Below are positions 1 to 6,142 of a DNA stretch of 6,142 nucleotides, in pieces (position 1 is the stretch's first letter; every line of letters starts with the position of its first letter). Source of the DNA: Solirubrobacterales bacterium. GTDB taxonomy: Bacteria; Actinomycetota; Thermoleophilia; Solirubrobacterales; Solirubrobacteraceae. A model generated the notes under the pieces. It saw only the letters and a program-made list of their open reading frames with translations, did no database searches and had not been told where the DNA came from. The DNA is taken from NCBI GenBank assembly GCA_017354065.1, contig JAFMRN010000120.1, forward strand, positions 1 to 6,142, in the 5' to 3' direction. Position numbers and translations under genes: made by a program.

Positions 1-520
1 CGTGCGCACCACGTTCAACTTCCTCGGCCCGCTGACCACCCCCGCAGGCGCCAAGCGACAGCTGCTGGGCTGCTCGGTCCGCGCCCAGCAGCCGAAGCTC
101 GCCGGCGCGCTGAAACGGCTCGGAACCCGCCACGCGCTGGTGGTCAACTCCGAGGACGGCCTGGACGAGCTGTCGATCTCCGCCGCCACGCACGTGATCG
201 AGGTCCAGGACGGCGGCGACACCCGCGAGTACACGATCACGCCCGAGGAGGTCGGCCTCAAGCGCCACCTGCCAGAGGACGTTCCCGGCGGAGATCCCAC
301 GGAGAACGCCGCGATCACGCGTGCGATCCTGGCCGGCGAGCCCGGCGCCGCCCGCGACCTCGCGGTGCTGAACGCCGGCGCGGCCGTGTACGCGGCCGGC
401 GGCGCGGTCACCCTGCAGTCGGGGATCAACAAGGCCCAGCAGGCGATCGACACGGGCGCGGCGGCCAGCACGCTCGAGCGTTTCGTGGAGGCCACCCAGA
501 GGCTGCCGGCGCTGTCATGA
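1..520 (+). CDS. trpD: Anthranilate phosphoribosyltransferase, C-terminal part (5' end outside window)
   Basis: This enzyme transfers the phosphoribosyl group of PRPP to anthranilate, the second step of the tryptophan branch, in the cytoplasm. The frame is open from the first complete codon at position 2, and about 172 residues are present, roughly half of the usual length near 340. The fragment opens with the family motif RTTFNFLGPLTTPA. DGLDE follows at about residues 52-56; its acidic residues bind magnesium-PRPP in this family. The C-terminal helical part has ENAAITRAILAGEPGAARD and LNAGAAVYAAGG, both typical of TrpD. The GTG at position 2 is an internal valine codon, not the start. One oddity is LTTPA where most relatives have LTNPA. 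The stop codon overlaps the start of trpC as ATGA, so the two are translationally coupled. The identification is firm; only the 5' end is missing. Confidence 0.95.
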   Translation, partial: VRTTFNFLGPLTTPAGAKRQLLGCSVRAQQPKLAGALKRLGTRHALVVNSEDGLDELSISAATHVIEVQDGGDTREYTITPEEVGLKRHLPEDVPGGDPTENAAITRAILAGEPGAARDLAVLNAGAAVYAAGGAVTLQSGINKAQQAIDTGAAASTLERFVEATQRLPALS

Positions 521-1251
521 GCGACGTGCTGGCCGAGATCGTGGCCGACACCCGTGCGCGGGTGGCCGAACGCAAGCGCCCCGCCGGCGTGTTCGCCGAT
601 GCGCTGGCCAACGGCGGTATCTCGGTGATCGCCGAGCACAAGCGCGCCTCACCGAGCGCCGGCGTGATCCGTGAGGACCTGAGCCTGGAGCAGGTCGTCG
701 GCGCCTATCAACGCGGCGGCGCGGCGGCGCTGTCGATCCTGACCGAGGAATCCCGCTTCAAGGGGAGCCTGGATGACATCAAGGCGGCGCGCGCGGCCAG
801 CACCCTGCCGATCCTGCGCAAGGACTTCATCGTCGACCCCTACCAGATCAGCGAGGCTCACAGCGCGGGCGCCGATGCGATCCTGCTGATCGTCGCCGCG
901 CTGGAGCCGTCCGCGCTGCGCAAGCTCTATCAGCAGGCAACCGACCTGGCTCTTGACGTGCTGGTCGAGGTCCACAACCGCGCCGAGCTCGAGGTCGCAC
1001 TGGAGCTGGAGCCGCGGATCATCGGCATCAACAACCGCAACCTGTCGACGTTGGCGGTCGATCTCAACACCACCTACGAGCTGCTGCCCGACATCCCCGC
1101 GGGAACCCTGAAGGTCGCCGAGTCGGGTTTCCGGACCCGCGCCGAGCTGGACGGGCTCGCCGCCGCGGGGCTCGACGCCGTGCTGATAGGCGAGGCGCTG
1201 ATGCGCGCGTCCGACCCCGAAGCCGCGTGCGCCGGCCTGACGCATGGCTGA
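517..1251 (+). CDS. trpC: Indole-3-glycerol phosphate synthase
   Basis: This cytoplasmic TIM-barrel enzyme closes and decarboxylates CdRP to indole-3-glycerol phosphate. All catalytic positions known from the family are visible: E40 and K42 in VIAEHKRASPS, K102 in ILRKDFIVDPYQ, E151 in LVEVHN, N172 and R174 in GINNRNL, and E202-S203 in VAESGF. The phosphate-binding end is AVLIGEALMRA at about 221-231. At 244 residues it is slightly shorter than the usual 255-270. The shortfall lies between the N-terminal helix (about 1-20) and the first barrel strand (about 36), where relatives carry some 10-15 more residues. The ATG at 517 lies in an ATGA overlap with trpD and is followed directly by the expected MSDVLAEIV helix. 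Only a weak AGAGG lies 14 bases upstream, so translation probably depends on coupling. It is a monofunctional protein, not the TrpC-TrpF fusion of enterobacteria. Confidence 0.97.
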   Translation: MSDVLAEIVADTRARVAERKRPAGVFADALANGGISVIAEHKRASPSAGVIREDLSLEQVVGAYQRGGAAALSILTEESRFKGSLDDIKAARAASTLPILRKDFIVDPYQISEAHSAGADAILLIVAALEPSALRKLYQQATDLALDVLVEVHNRAELEVALELEPRIIGINNRNLSTLAVDLNTTYELLPDIPAGTLKVAESGFRTRAELDGLAAAGLDAVLIGEALMRASDPEAACAGLTHG

Positions 1252-2062
1252 GAACCGCCCCGACGGATCGCGGGGGCTGCTGTGGTCACACGTGCTGGCC
1301 TCGGTCTGCGGCGCCCTGGTGGTCGCCGGCGTGCTGCTGGCCTTCGGCGTGGTCGGCCGTGAGCGCACCGAGACGGTGCCGATCAACGAGAGCTCCGCGC
1401 CGGTGGAGAGCTCGGCGACCGCCGACGGGGTCGGGATCTTTCGCGCCGACGCGCCGGGCGTGGTCCACGTCTCAGCCAGGGCCACCGCGCCGGCCGCCAC
1501 GCCGGTGGCGCCCGCGCCGCACCGCAACAGCACCACGTCGGGCTCGGGCTTTCTGATCTCCCGCCGCGGTTACGTGCTGACCGACTACCACCTGATCGCC
1601 TCGGCGGCCAACAGCCACCGCGATATCGCGGTCGCGCTGGACGCCGACTACACGCGCCGGGCGACGGTGATCAAGGTCAACCCGGGTGATGACATCGCGC
1701 TGTTACAGGTCGACATGCGCGGCGTCCCCAACCTGATCCACGGGCTCACGCTGGGCAAGTCCTCGAACCTTCAGGTCGGGGAGACGGCGCTGTCGATCGC
1801 CAACCCGTACGGACGGGACCGGACGCTGAGCTCGGGCCTGATCAGCGCGATGGGGCGCAACCTGTCGGGCACCGGCGGGTTCGGGATCGACGACGTGCTT
1901 GAGACCGACTCCACCGCCGTTCCCGGCGTCGGCGGCAGCCCGCTGCTGGACGCCGCGGGGCGAGTCATCGGCCTCAACTCCCAGCTCGGACGCCACGGCG
2001 GCGCCTTCGCGGTGCCGATCGACACCGTCAAGAACTGGCTCCCGAGCTGGGTGCTGCGATGA
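1244..2062 (+). CDS. Membrane-anchored trypsin/HtrA-like protein with altered active site (probable pseudoprotease)
   Basis: This is a 272-residue S1C (HtrA/DegP)-type chymotrypsin fold with no PDZ domain after it. Residues 1-12 are a short cytoplasmic tail and about 14-37 form one hydrophobic membrane helix. Residues 40-97 are a Ser/Ala/Pro-rich linker, and 98-270 are the protease-like domain, predicted to lie outside the membrane. Family signatures are TSGSGFLISRRGYVLTDYH with H116 at the catalytic His, GDDIALLQVD with D150 at the catalytic Asp, and GETALSIANPYGRDRTLSSG at 179-198. The nucleophile motif, normally NPGNSGGPLL, reads VPGVGGSPLLD at 226-236. On a gap-free alignment the catalytic Ser is G230, and a serine appears two residues later (S232). 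Hydrolytic activity is therefore doubtful; binding or a scaffold role is possible. The start overlaps trpC by 8 bases and the stop lies 10 bases before trpF, so it is embedded in the trp operon. No role in tryptophan synthesis is known to me. Confidence 0.88.
   Translation: MAENRPDGSRGLLWSHVLASVCGALVVAGVLLAFGVVGRERTETVPINESSAPVESSATADGVGIFRADAPGVVHVSARATAPAATPVAPAPHRNSTTSGSGFLISRRGYVLTDYHLIASAANSHRDIAVALDADYTRRATVIKVNPGDDIALLQVDMRGVPNLIHGLTLGKSSNLQVGETALSIANPYGRDRTLSSGLISAMGRNLSGTGGFGIDDVLETDSTAVPGVGGSPLLDAAGRVIGLNSQLGRHGGAFAVPIDTVKNWLPSWVLR
1925..1942 (+). other. Degenerate serine-protease nucleophile motif (GVGGSP instead of GNSGGP)
   Basis: These six codons encode residues 228-233 of the trypsin-like protein. 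The flanking residues (LETDSTAVP before, LLDAAGRVIGLNS after) match the HtrA family without gaps, which puts glycine (GGC at 1931-1933) at the nucleophile. Serine (AGC at 1937-1939) sits where the second glycine of the motif belongs. The difference from GNSGGP needs changes in three codons, so a single sequencing error does not explain it. Whether S232 could act with a rearranged loop cannot be told from sequence. Confidence 0.8.
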
Positions 2063-2076
2063 TCTGGCGACGATGA
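2059..2076 (+). other. Five-codon mini-ORF bridging the protease-like gene and trpF
   Basis: The reading frame encodes Met-Ile-Trp-Arg-Arg. Its ATG overlaps the protease-like gene's stop (ATGA at 2059-2062) and its TGA overlaps the trpF start (ATGA at 2073-2076). It could pass ribosomes from one gene to the next across a junction that lacks a good Shine-Dalgarno sequence. It contains one Trp codon, but there is no hairpin or run of T to support an attenuator. It may well be chance in GC-rich DNA. Confidence 0.25.
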
Positions 2077-2701
2077 CGAAAGTGAAGTTCTGCGGGATCA
2101 CCCGCGTCGAGGACGCCGAGCACGCGGTGTCGCTGGGAGCCTGGGCGGTCGGAATGATCCTCTGGGCCGGCTCCGCCCGGGTGGTGCTGCCCCAGGAGGC
2201 CGCTGACATCGCCGACGCCGTGCGCCGCCGCGCCGAGGTGGTCGGCGTGTTCGTGAACCAGGACCTCGACGAGCTGGTCACCCTGACCGACGACATCGGA
2301 CTGACGATCGTCCAGCTGCACGGCGAGGAGGGCCCCGCCTACGCGCGTGAGGTCGCGCGCCGCACCGGCGCGAAGGTGATCAAGGCCGCCCGCGTGCATG
2401 ACAGCGGCGACGTCAAGGGCCTCAGCGTCTATGGCACCGACTTTCACCTGCTGGACAGCTACGTGCCGGGCCGCCAGGGTGGCACGGGGGAGACCTTCGC
2501 CTGGGATCTGGCTGGCGCGCACCGCTCCAGGACGCCGGTGATCCTGTCCGGCGGCCTGACCCCGGACAACGTCGCCGCCGCGGTCGCGAGCGCCCACCCC
2601 TTCGCCGTCGACGTCGCCAGCGGCGTCGAATCCTCGCCCGGCATCAAGGACCACGCGCTGATGGCCCGTTTCGCTCAAGCGCTCGCTCCCGGGGTACACG
2701 C

Positions 2702-2705
<4 letters not shown>
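2073..2705 (+). CDS. trpF: Phosphoribosylanthranilate isomerase
   Basis: This cytoplasmic TIM-barrel enzyme performs the Amadori rearrangement of phosphoribosylanthranilate to CdRP, the substrate of TrpC. The protein has 210 residues, normal for the stand-alone enzyme. It opens with MTKVKFCGIT, where C7 is the general base. The general acid is D128 in HLLDSY. Phosphate-binding segments are GGTGETFAWDL at 136-146, ILSGGLTPDNV at 157-167 and VDVASGVESSPGIKD at 179-193. I chose ATG 2073 because homology begins exactly there. The frame is open upstream, but those residues are the protease-like gene read out of frame and no closer start codon exists. The upstream sequence has no strong ribosome-binding site. 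The stop overlaps trpB (GTGA). Streptomyces and Mycobacterium lack a dedicated trpF and use PriA, so this gene is informative about lineage. Confidence 0.96.
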
Positions 2706-3846
<1,141 letters not shown>

Positions 3847-3850
<4 letters not shown>

Positions 3851-4620
3851 GCGAGCGGATTTTCGAGGCCTTCGAGCGGGCCCGCGCCGACGGCCGCCGG
3901 GCAGCGCTGATGCCATACATGATGGCCGGCTATCCGAGCGTCGAGGCCTCGCGAGAGGTGGCCCGCCAGTACGTGTCCGGGGGCGCCGACCTGATCGAGC
4001 TTGGGGTGCCCTTCTCCGACCCGCTGGCCGACGGGCCGGTGATCCACGCGGCGGCGACCGAGGCGCTCGCCAACGGGACGCGCCTGGCCGACGCGCTGGC
4101 GGTTGCCGCCGAGGTCGCTTCAGAAGTGCCCGTGATCCTGATGTGTTACGTGAACCCGATCCTGGCGCGCGGCTATCAGCGCTTTGCCGATCAGCTGGTC
4201 GGCGCGGGCGTCGCGGGCGTGATCATCCCGGACCTGCCCCAGGAGGAGGCCGCTGAGGCGCTCGCCGCCTTTGAGTCACGCGGGCTGGCGTTGGTGCCGC
4301 TGCTGGCGCCGACCACGCCGGACGCGCGCATGGCAGAGATCGGGGCGCGCGCCCGGGGCTTTGTCTACACGGTGTCGGTGGCCGGGACCACCGGTGAGCG
4401 CGGCGAGCTTGACCTGGCGCCGGTGATCAGCCGTGCGCGCAAGGCGACGCGGGTTCCGGTCGCGATCGGCTTTGGCATCTCGACGCCGGAGCACACCGCG
4501 GCCGCGGCTGACGCCGGCGCGGACGGGGTGATCGTCGGGACGCGTTTCGTGCGGGCCGTGGGGGAGGATCCGGCCGGCGTCGGCAAGCTCGTCAGAGCGT
4601 TCGGGGACGCACTCGGATAG
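3847..4620 (+). CDS. trpA: Tryptophan synthase alpha chain
   Basis: This cytoplasmic TIM-barrel subunit cleaves indole-3-glycerol phosphate to indole and glyceraldehyde-3-phosphate and channels the indole to TrpB. It has 257 residues, close to the usual 260-270. The catalytic pair is visible in LIELGVPFSDPLADGP: E51 (E49 in Salmonella) and D62 (D60 there). Further signatures are LMPYMMAGYP at 21-30, VILMCYVNPI at 96-105, GVIIPDLPQEE at 124-134, YTVSVAGTTGER at 174-185 with the mobile loop, and phosphate-binding GFGIS at 208-212 and GTRFVRAV at 231-238. ATG 3847 is chosen because it forms the ATGA overlap with trpB and homology starts at MSERIFEAF; the frame's upstream extension lies within trpB. 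It is the last recognisable trp gene. No hairpin-plus-T-run terminator follows it, and the next ORF starts 11 bases downstream. Confidence 0.97.
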
Positions 4621-4621
4621 G

Positions 4622-4633
4622 ATCAGCGCTGAT
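4622..4633. repeat. Perfect 12-base palindrome between trpA and the small membrane-protein gene
   Basis: ATCAGCGCTGAT is its own reverse complement. It fills the 11-base gap after the trpA stop and covers the first bases of the next start codon. Such a site could bind a dimeric regulator or hide the start in a hairpin, but with no loop it is a poor RNA stem. A near permutation of it, CGCTGATCAGCG, occurs at 4832-4843 inside coding sequence, so chance is a real alternative. Confidence 0.3.
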
Positions 4634-4796
4634 GGGAATCATTGTCGGTGGAACAGTTGGCCTTGTCCTTTGGATCTTCCTGTGGACGCTCGGCGTCTCA
4701 GGGTTCGACGCGATCCTGCCGGCGCTCGGGTTCGTCCTGATCGCGGCCGCGATCCAATCTTTCTCTCCGCGTCTTGGCTCGGATAAGCGCGAGTAA
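4632..4796 (+). CDS. Small two-helix membrane protein, 54 residues
   Basis: I do not recognise a named family. The ATG at 4632, 11 bases after the trpA stop, opens a frame ending with TAA at 4794-4796. Two hydrophobic segments are clear: about residues 3-22 (IIVGGTVGLVLWIFLWTLGV) and about 25-43 (FDAILPALGFVLIAAAIQSF), joined by a short SG turn. The tail PRLGSDKRE is charged, so by the positive-inside rule both ends should face the cytoplasm, forming a membrane hairpin. This regular hydrophobic pattern is unlikely in a random short frame. A weak purine patch (ATAGGA, 4616-4621) may serve as ribosome-binding site. The gene overlaps the following lipoprotein gene by 23 bases in another frame. 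Codons ending in A or T (ATT, GGA, ACA, GTT, CTT) are commoner near its start than in the trp genes. It may regulate or assist a membrane partner; that is speculation. Confidence 0.7.
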   Translation: MGIIVGGTVGLVLWIFLWTLGVSGFDAILPALGFVLIAAAIQSFSPRLGSDKRE

Positions 4797-5502
4797 GCGC
4801 TCGGCGCTGCTCGCCGTACCGGTCCTCGCGGCGCTGATCAGCGGCTGCGGGCCGGGCGGGTCGAGCTCGGGCTCGAACACGAGCACCACCGCAGTGACGG
4901 CCACCACCAGCGCCGCCAGTCACAACGCCCTGACCGTGTACGTGTCCGACCCACCGGCGGTTCGGTCCAACCCGTCACTGCAGGCTGCCGTCACCGGCGA
5001 GCAGCTGGCCTTCAACGCACTGAAGCCCAGCAACAAGGTCACGCTGAAGCTTGAGACCGGCGCCAAGATCTCCGACAACGCCAGGACCGCGATCGCCGAC
5101 AACAGCGCGATCGCCTACCTGGGCGAGTTCCAGAGCGGCCAGTCGCGGCTGACCGCCGGTATCACCAACGCCCAGGACCTGCTGGAGCTGAGCGCGACCG
5201 ACACCACCAAGCCCGGCAAGAACGACTATGAGGCCCAGTCCCAGTACGGCGACACGTTCGCCAGCGTTCCGGCCCAGCTCGGCGTCAGCGCCAGCGCGTT
5301 GCAGAAAGCCAACCCGGCCCTGAAGCACCAGCGCGCGCAGGCTGCTTACGGCTACGCCGCGATGGAGGTCCTGCTGAAGGTCCTGCTGGCGGCCCACGGC
5401 CAAGCCAACAACCGCGCGACGATCGTCCACGGCGTGCAAGCGACGCTGAAGGACAACAAGGGCCACGCGGCGGTCTCCAGCTTCAAGATCAAGCTGAAGT
5501 GA
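4774..5502 (+). CDS. Lipoprotein: abridged periplasmic-binding-protein-like domain with an inserted LysM-like motif
   Basis: This 242-residue exported lipoprotein has an n-region with R3, K9 and R10, a hydrophobic stretch at about 11-22 and the lipobox I-S-G-C with C25. Residues 26-50 are a Ser/Thr/Ala linker. LTVYVSDPP (53-61) through AIAYLGEFQSGQSRLTAGITNAQDLLELSATDTT (112-145) resembles lobe 1 of type 1 substrate-binding proteins of branched-chain amino acid ABC transporters. RAQAAYGYAAMEVLLKVLLAA (187-207) and NRATIVHGVQATLKD (213-227) resemble the end of the same proteins. The second lobe between them, usually over 150 residues, is absent; about 40 residues with a LysM-like core replace it. 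TTG 4774 is the only ATG, GTG or TTG between the in-frame stop at 4738-4740 and the lipobox, so I accept it although no Shine-Dalgarno precedes it. No transporter genes are visible, so a cell-wall-associated or sensor role is as likely as solute uptake. Confidence 0.78.
   Translation: MARISASKRSALLAVPVLAALISGCGPGGSSSGSNTSTTAVTATTSAASHNALTVYVSDPPAVRSNPSLQAAVTGEQLAFNALKPSNKVTLKLETGAKISDNARTAIADNSAIAYLGEFQSGQSRLTAGITNAQDLLELSATDTTKPGKNDYEAQSQYGDTFASVPAQLGVSASALQKANPALKHQRAQAAYGYAAMEVLLKVLLAAHGQANNRATIVHGVQATLKDNKGHAAVSSFKIKLK
5227..5319 (+). other. LysM-like motif within the lipoprotein
   Basis: Residues 152-182 of the lipoprotein carry GDTFASVPAQLGVSASALQK followed by ANPAL. Without gaps this follows the LysM pattern: GDT, hydrophobic, then (I/V)A..(Y/L)GVS, then L..AN, at the right spacing. 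The main departure is proline where LysM usually has alanine after the Ile/Val. LysM domains bind N-acetylglucosamine-containing glycans such as peptidoglycan, so this part could hold the lipoprotein to the wall. The first strand (YEAQSQ) is less typical, and the motif was recognised by eye only. Confidence 0.6.
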
Positions 5503-6142
5503 GAGTCGCTGCGGTCCTCATCGTGACCGCGCTGCTCCTGTCCGGCTGCGGCTCGGGTAAGTCGACTTCCGGACGCGGAAGAACCCGCAGCCTGTGCGTG
5601 GTCACGAGCCTGCCGCTCAGCGGACCCGACGCCGCCCTGGGACACGCGCTGGAAAGCGGCATCCGCCAGGGCCTGGATGCCGCGCCGCGGATCGGCGACG
5701 GCTATCACGTGCACCTCTGCCACGCGCGCGACGACACCCCGGCGGACGGCCGCACGGCCTCCCGGGTGATCGCCGCGAACACGCTGCTTGCGGTCTCCCG
5801 TCCCGACACGATCGCCTACATCGGTGAGGTCAACCAGTCAGGCGCGGCCGTGTCCTCGGGGCTGCTCTCCCAACAGGGCATCCCGCTGCTCAGCATCAGC
5901 GCCGGATCCGGCTACGGCGGCTACATGCTGGGTACCAGGAGTGCCGAGAGCGCAGCTGCGCGGGCGCTGCAGCACCCCCCGTACAACTGCCGCTACCGCC
6001 CGGCCCGCGGCCACAAGAAGACCGCCTGCCTGCTGGTCTCAACGCCGCTGTGCACCGCGATCGGCCCGACCCTGCACACGATCCCGCGTGTTTGTGCCGC
6101 TCCCGGACCTGACCTGACGCGCTACAGCTCCCCGGCCGTGGG
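5499..6142 (+). CDS. Substrate-binding-protein-like lipoprotein, N-terminal part (3' end outside window)
   Basis: The frame is open from GTG 5499 to the window end (214 codons). The GTG overlaps the preceding stop as GTGA. A signal peptide with hydrophobic VAAVLIVTALLL and lipobox L-S-G-C (C17) marks a lipoprotein. Residues 31-137 resemble lobe 1 of type 1 periplasmic binding proteins: SLCVVTSLPLSGPDAALGHA with the usual SG.....G entry motif, a helix LESGIRQGLDAA, then HARDD (the equivalent of the family's DD strand end), and DTIAYIGEVNQSGAAVSSGL followed by GIPLLSISAGSGYGGY. It is paralogous to the preceding gene (AIAYLGEFQSG against TIAYIGEVNQSG). After about residue 148 I recognise no further family motifs. 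The mature part holds cysteines at 33, 74, 164, 177, 185 and 199 besides the lipobox, unusual for this family and suggestive of disulfides. The ligand cannot be inferred. Confidence 0.75.
   Translation, partial: MRVAAVLIVTALLLSGCGSGKSTSGRGRTRSLCVVTSLPLSGPDAALGHALESGIRQGLDAAPRIGDGYHVHLCHARDDTPADGRTASRVIAANTLLAVSRPDTIAYIGEVNQSGAAVSSGLLSQQGIPLLSISAGSGYGGYMLGTRSAESAAARALQHPPYNCRYRPARGHKKTACLLVSTPLCTAIGPTLHTIPRVCAAPGPDLTRYSSPAV

Noticed and set aside
1..40. GTG at position 2 as a true trpD start
   Set aside because: The residues after it belong to the middle of TrpD (the GPLTNPA region), so the gene is cut by the window edge.
649..1536. Long minus-strand open frame of 295 codons opposite trpC and the protease-like gene
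   Set aside because: It lies antisense to two well-identified genes; high third-position G/C removes stops on the opposite strand. The translation is low-complexity and resembles no family.
2028..2699. Minus-strand frame of 223 codons opposite trpF
   Set aside because: Shadow of trpF, with no recognisable domain and no start context.
4621..4773. Possible transcription terminator after trpA
   Set aside because: The only perfect inverted repeat has no loop and no following T-run, and the region is coding for the small membrane protein.
4832..4843. Second palindrome CGCTGATCAGCG resembling the one after trpA
   Set aside because: It encodes the A-L-I-S-G part of a lipobox, and CTGATCAGC also occurs in other genes here (for example near 1839) as Leu-Ile-Ser codons; coding constraint explains it.
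5594..6117. Two overlapping plus-strand frames (5594-5827 and 5788-6117)
   Set aside because: They are out-of-frame readings of the lipoprotein gene that starts at 5499, which has the signal peptide, lipobox and family motifs; the two frames give Arg/Pro-rich sequence.

Overview
The window is a GC-rich, gene-dense stretch with every gene on the + strand. It covers the distal part of a tryptophan biosynthesis operon followed by a small membrane-protein gene and two lipoprotein genes. Base composition, strong G/C preference at third codon positions, four-base start/stop overlaps and GTG/TTG starts point to a high-GC actinobacterium. The dedicated trpF argues against the Streptomyces/Mycobacterium type, which uses the dual-function PriA instead. 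The repeated substrate-binding-like lipoproteins remind me of Thermoleophilia (Solirubrobacterales). That placement is an inference from sequence flavour, not a proven assignment.

Layout. Positions 1-520 hold the C-terminal part of trpD, cut by the window edge. Next come trpC (517-1251), a membrane-anchored trypsin/HtrA-like protein (1244-2062), trpF (2073-2705), trpB (2702-3850) and trpA (3847-4620). Most junctions are 4-8 base overlaps and the longest gap is 10 bases, so this is one translationally coupled transcript. The enzymes take anthranilate through phosphoribosylanthranilate, CdRP and indole-glycerol phosphate to tryptophan. trpE and trpG must lie outside the window. I see no promoter, attenuator or terminator inside the block.

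The odd member is the protease-like gene inside the operon. It keeps the His and Asp of the catalytic triad, but the usual GNSGGP motif reads GVGGSP, so the serine position holds glycine. It is probably a pseudoprotease, or has a rearranged active site.

Downstream, only 11 bases after trpA, a 54-residue two-helix membrane protein (4632-4796) overlaps the first of two lipoprotein genes. The first lipoprotein (4774-5502) looks like an abridged type 1 periplasmic binding protein. It has lobe-1 elements and the C-terminal helix region, but the second lobe appears to be missing and a LysM-like motif sits in its place. The second (from 5499 to the window end, still open) is a more ordinary lobe-1 substrate-binding-like lipoprotein, but its mature part is unusually rich in cysteine. 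It also overlaps its predecessor by four bases, so these genes may be read through from the trp operon.

I found no tRNA, rRNA, CRISPR, insertion sequence or convincing terminator, and no gene-free stretch longer than 11 bases.
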